Origin: Bacillota bacterium
GTDB lineage: Bacteria; Bacillota; Clostridia; UBA1381
NCBI GenBank assembly: GCA_021203665.1
Contig: JAJQAT010000083.1
Span: forward strand, 1-13,917
Length of the DNA: 13,917 bases
Reading direction: 5' to 3'
Part shown: piece by piece, positions 13,805-13,917 of the stretch
Layout: the number at the start of each line of letters is the position of its first letter
How positions within the stretch are numbered: the first letter of the stretch is position 1
Notes under the pieces: generated by a model
Told to the model about the DNA's origin: nothing
The model's database searches: none
What the model saw: only the letters and a program-made list of their open reading frames with translations
Translations under genes and position numbers: made by a program

Positions 13805-13894
13805 TGGAGGAAAGGATGGGATTCGAACCCACGAACGGCGTAAACCGTTACAGCATTTCCAATGCTGCGCCTTCAACCTCTCGGCCACCTCTCC
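13805..13894 (-). tRNA. tRNA-Ser (anticodon GGA)
   Basis: A 90-nt class II tRNA with encoded CCA (13805-13807). The acceptor stem GGAGAGG pairs with CCTTTCC (one G-U). The anticodon stem CAGCA/TGCTG holds the loop TTGGAAA, giving anticodon GGA, which reads UCC and UCU. The long variable arm (AACGG/CCGTT) identifies a serine-type tRNA. The T arm has GGGTTCGAATCCC. The discriminator base reads U rather than the G usual for bacterial serine tRNAs. Confidence 0.96.
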
Positions 13895-13908
13895 AAAGCA
13901 CGATAATT

Positions 13909-13914
13909 ATTTTA
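13909..13914 (-). promoter_or_regulatory. -10 element of the tRNA-Ser promoter (partial, -35 outside the window)
   Basis: TAAAAT, preceded by TGG as an extended -10, lies about 14 nt before the mature tRNA 5' end. TGGTAAAAT is identical to the rpsB -10 region. The -35 element would lie beyond the right edge. Confidence 0.55.
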
Positions 13915-13917
13915 CCA

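Overview
The window looks like chromosomal DNA of a Gram-positive anaerobe of the class Clostridia. Evidence for this is strong AGGAGG ribosome binding sites on nearly every gene, consensus sigma-A promoters with 17-bp spacers, a clostridial short-chain flavodoxin beside a DUF3793 gene, a SigI/RsgI pair, and base composition well above the AT-rich clostridia. A gut or rumen polysaccharide-using lineage is a reasonable guess, but the species cannot be named from the sequence alone.

Layout: (1) 1-2852, plus strand: a class A penicillin-binding protein (PBP1A type) with its own promoter and a terminator shared with the converging gene. (2) 2868-4026, minus strand: a DUF3793 gene and a flavodoxin gene, read from one strong promoter with a palindromic operator at the predicted start site. 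(3) 4053-5924, minus strand: the rpsB-tsf translation operon with its own promoter, 5' leader and terminator. (4) 5944-12311, minus strand: sigI, rsgI and a 1,249-residue secreted beta-helix protein resembling the Cthe_2159 carbohydrate-binding family. (5) 12294-13742, minus strand: a MATE-family exporter. (6) 13763-13917, minus strand: tRNA-Ser(GGA) with terminator and part of its promoter. No gene-free stretch exceeds 300 bases; the longest, 5778-6037, holds the rpsB leader and promoter and the terminator of the beta-helix gene. I see no mobile element, CRISPR array or sign of recent transfer.

The most interesting part is region 4. Upstream of both sigI and the beta-helix gene the minus strand carries the same bipartite motif, ACCCCA-N18-GCGWAT (equivalently ACCCC-N20-CGWA), with identical spacing. 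This agrees with the promoter elements reported for SigI-family sigma factors (-35 ACCCCC-like, -10 CGAA or CGWA). The likely circuit is as follows. RsgI, a membrane anti-sigma factor with an Asn-Pro self-cleavage motif and a long disordered acidic outer tail, releases SigI on an envelope signal. SigI then transcribes its own operon and the adjacent gene for a very large secreted beta-helix protein. The RsgI tail has no recognisable carbohydrate-binding module, so it resembles the Bacillus subtilis cell-wall-sensing type more than the polysaccharide-sensing C. thermocellum type, although its apparent target looks like a polysaccharide-binding protein. The PBP1A gene also encodes a long disordered outer tail.
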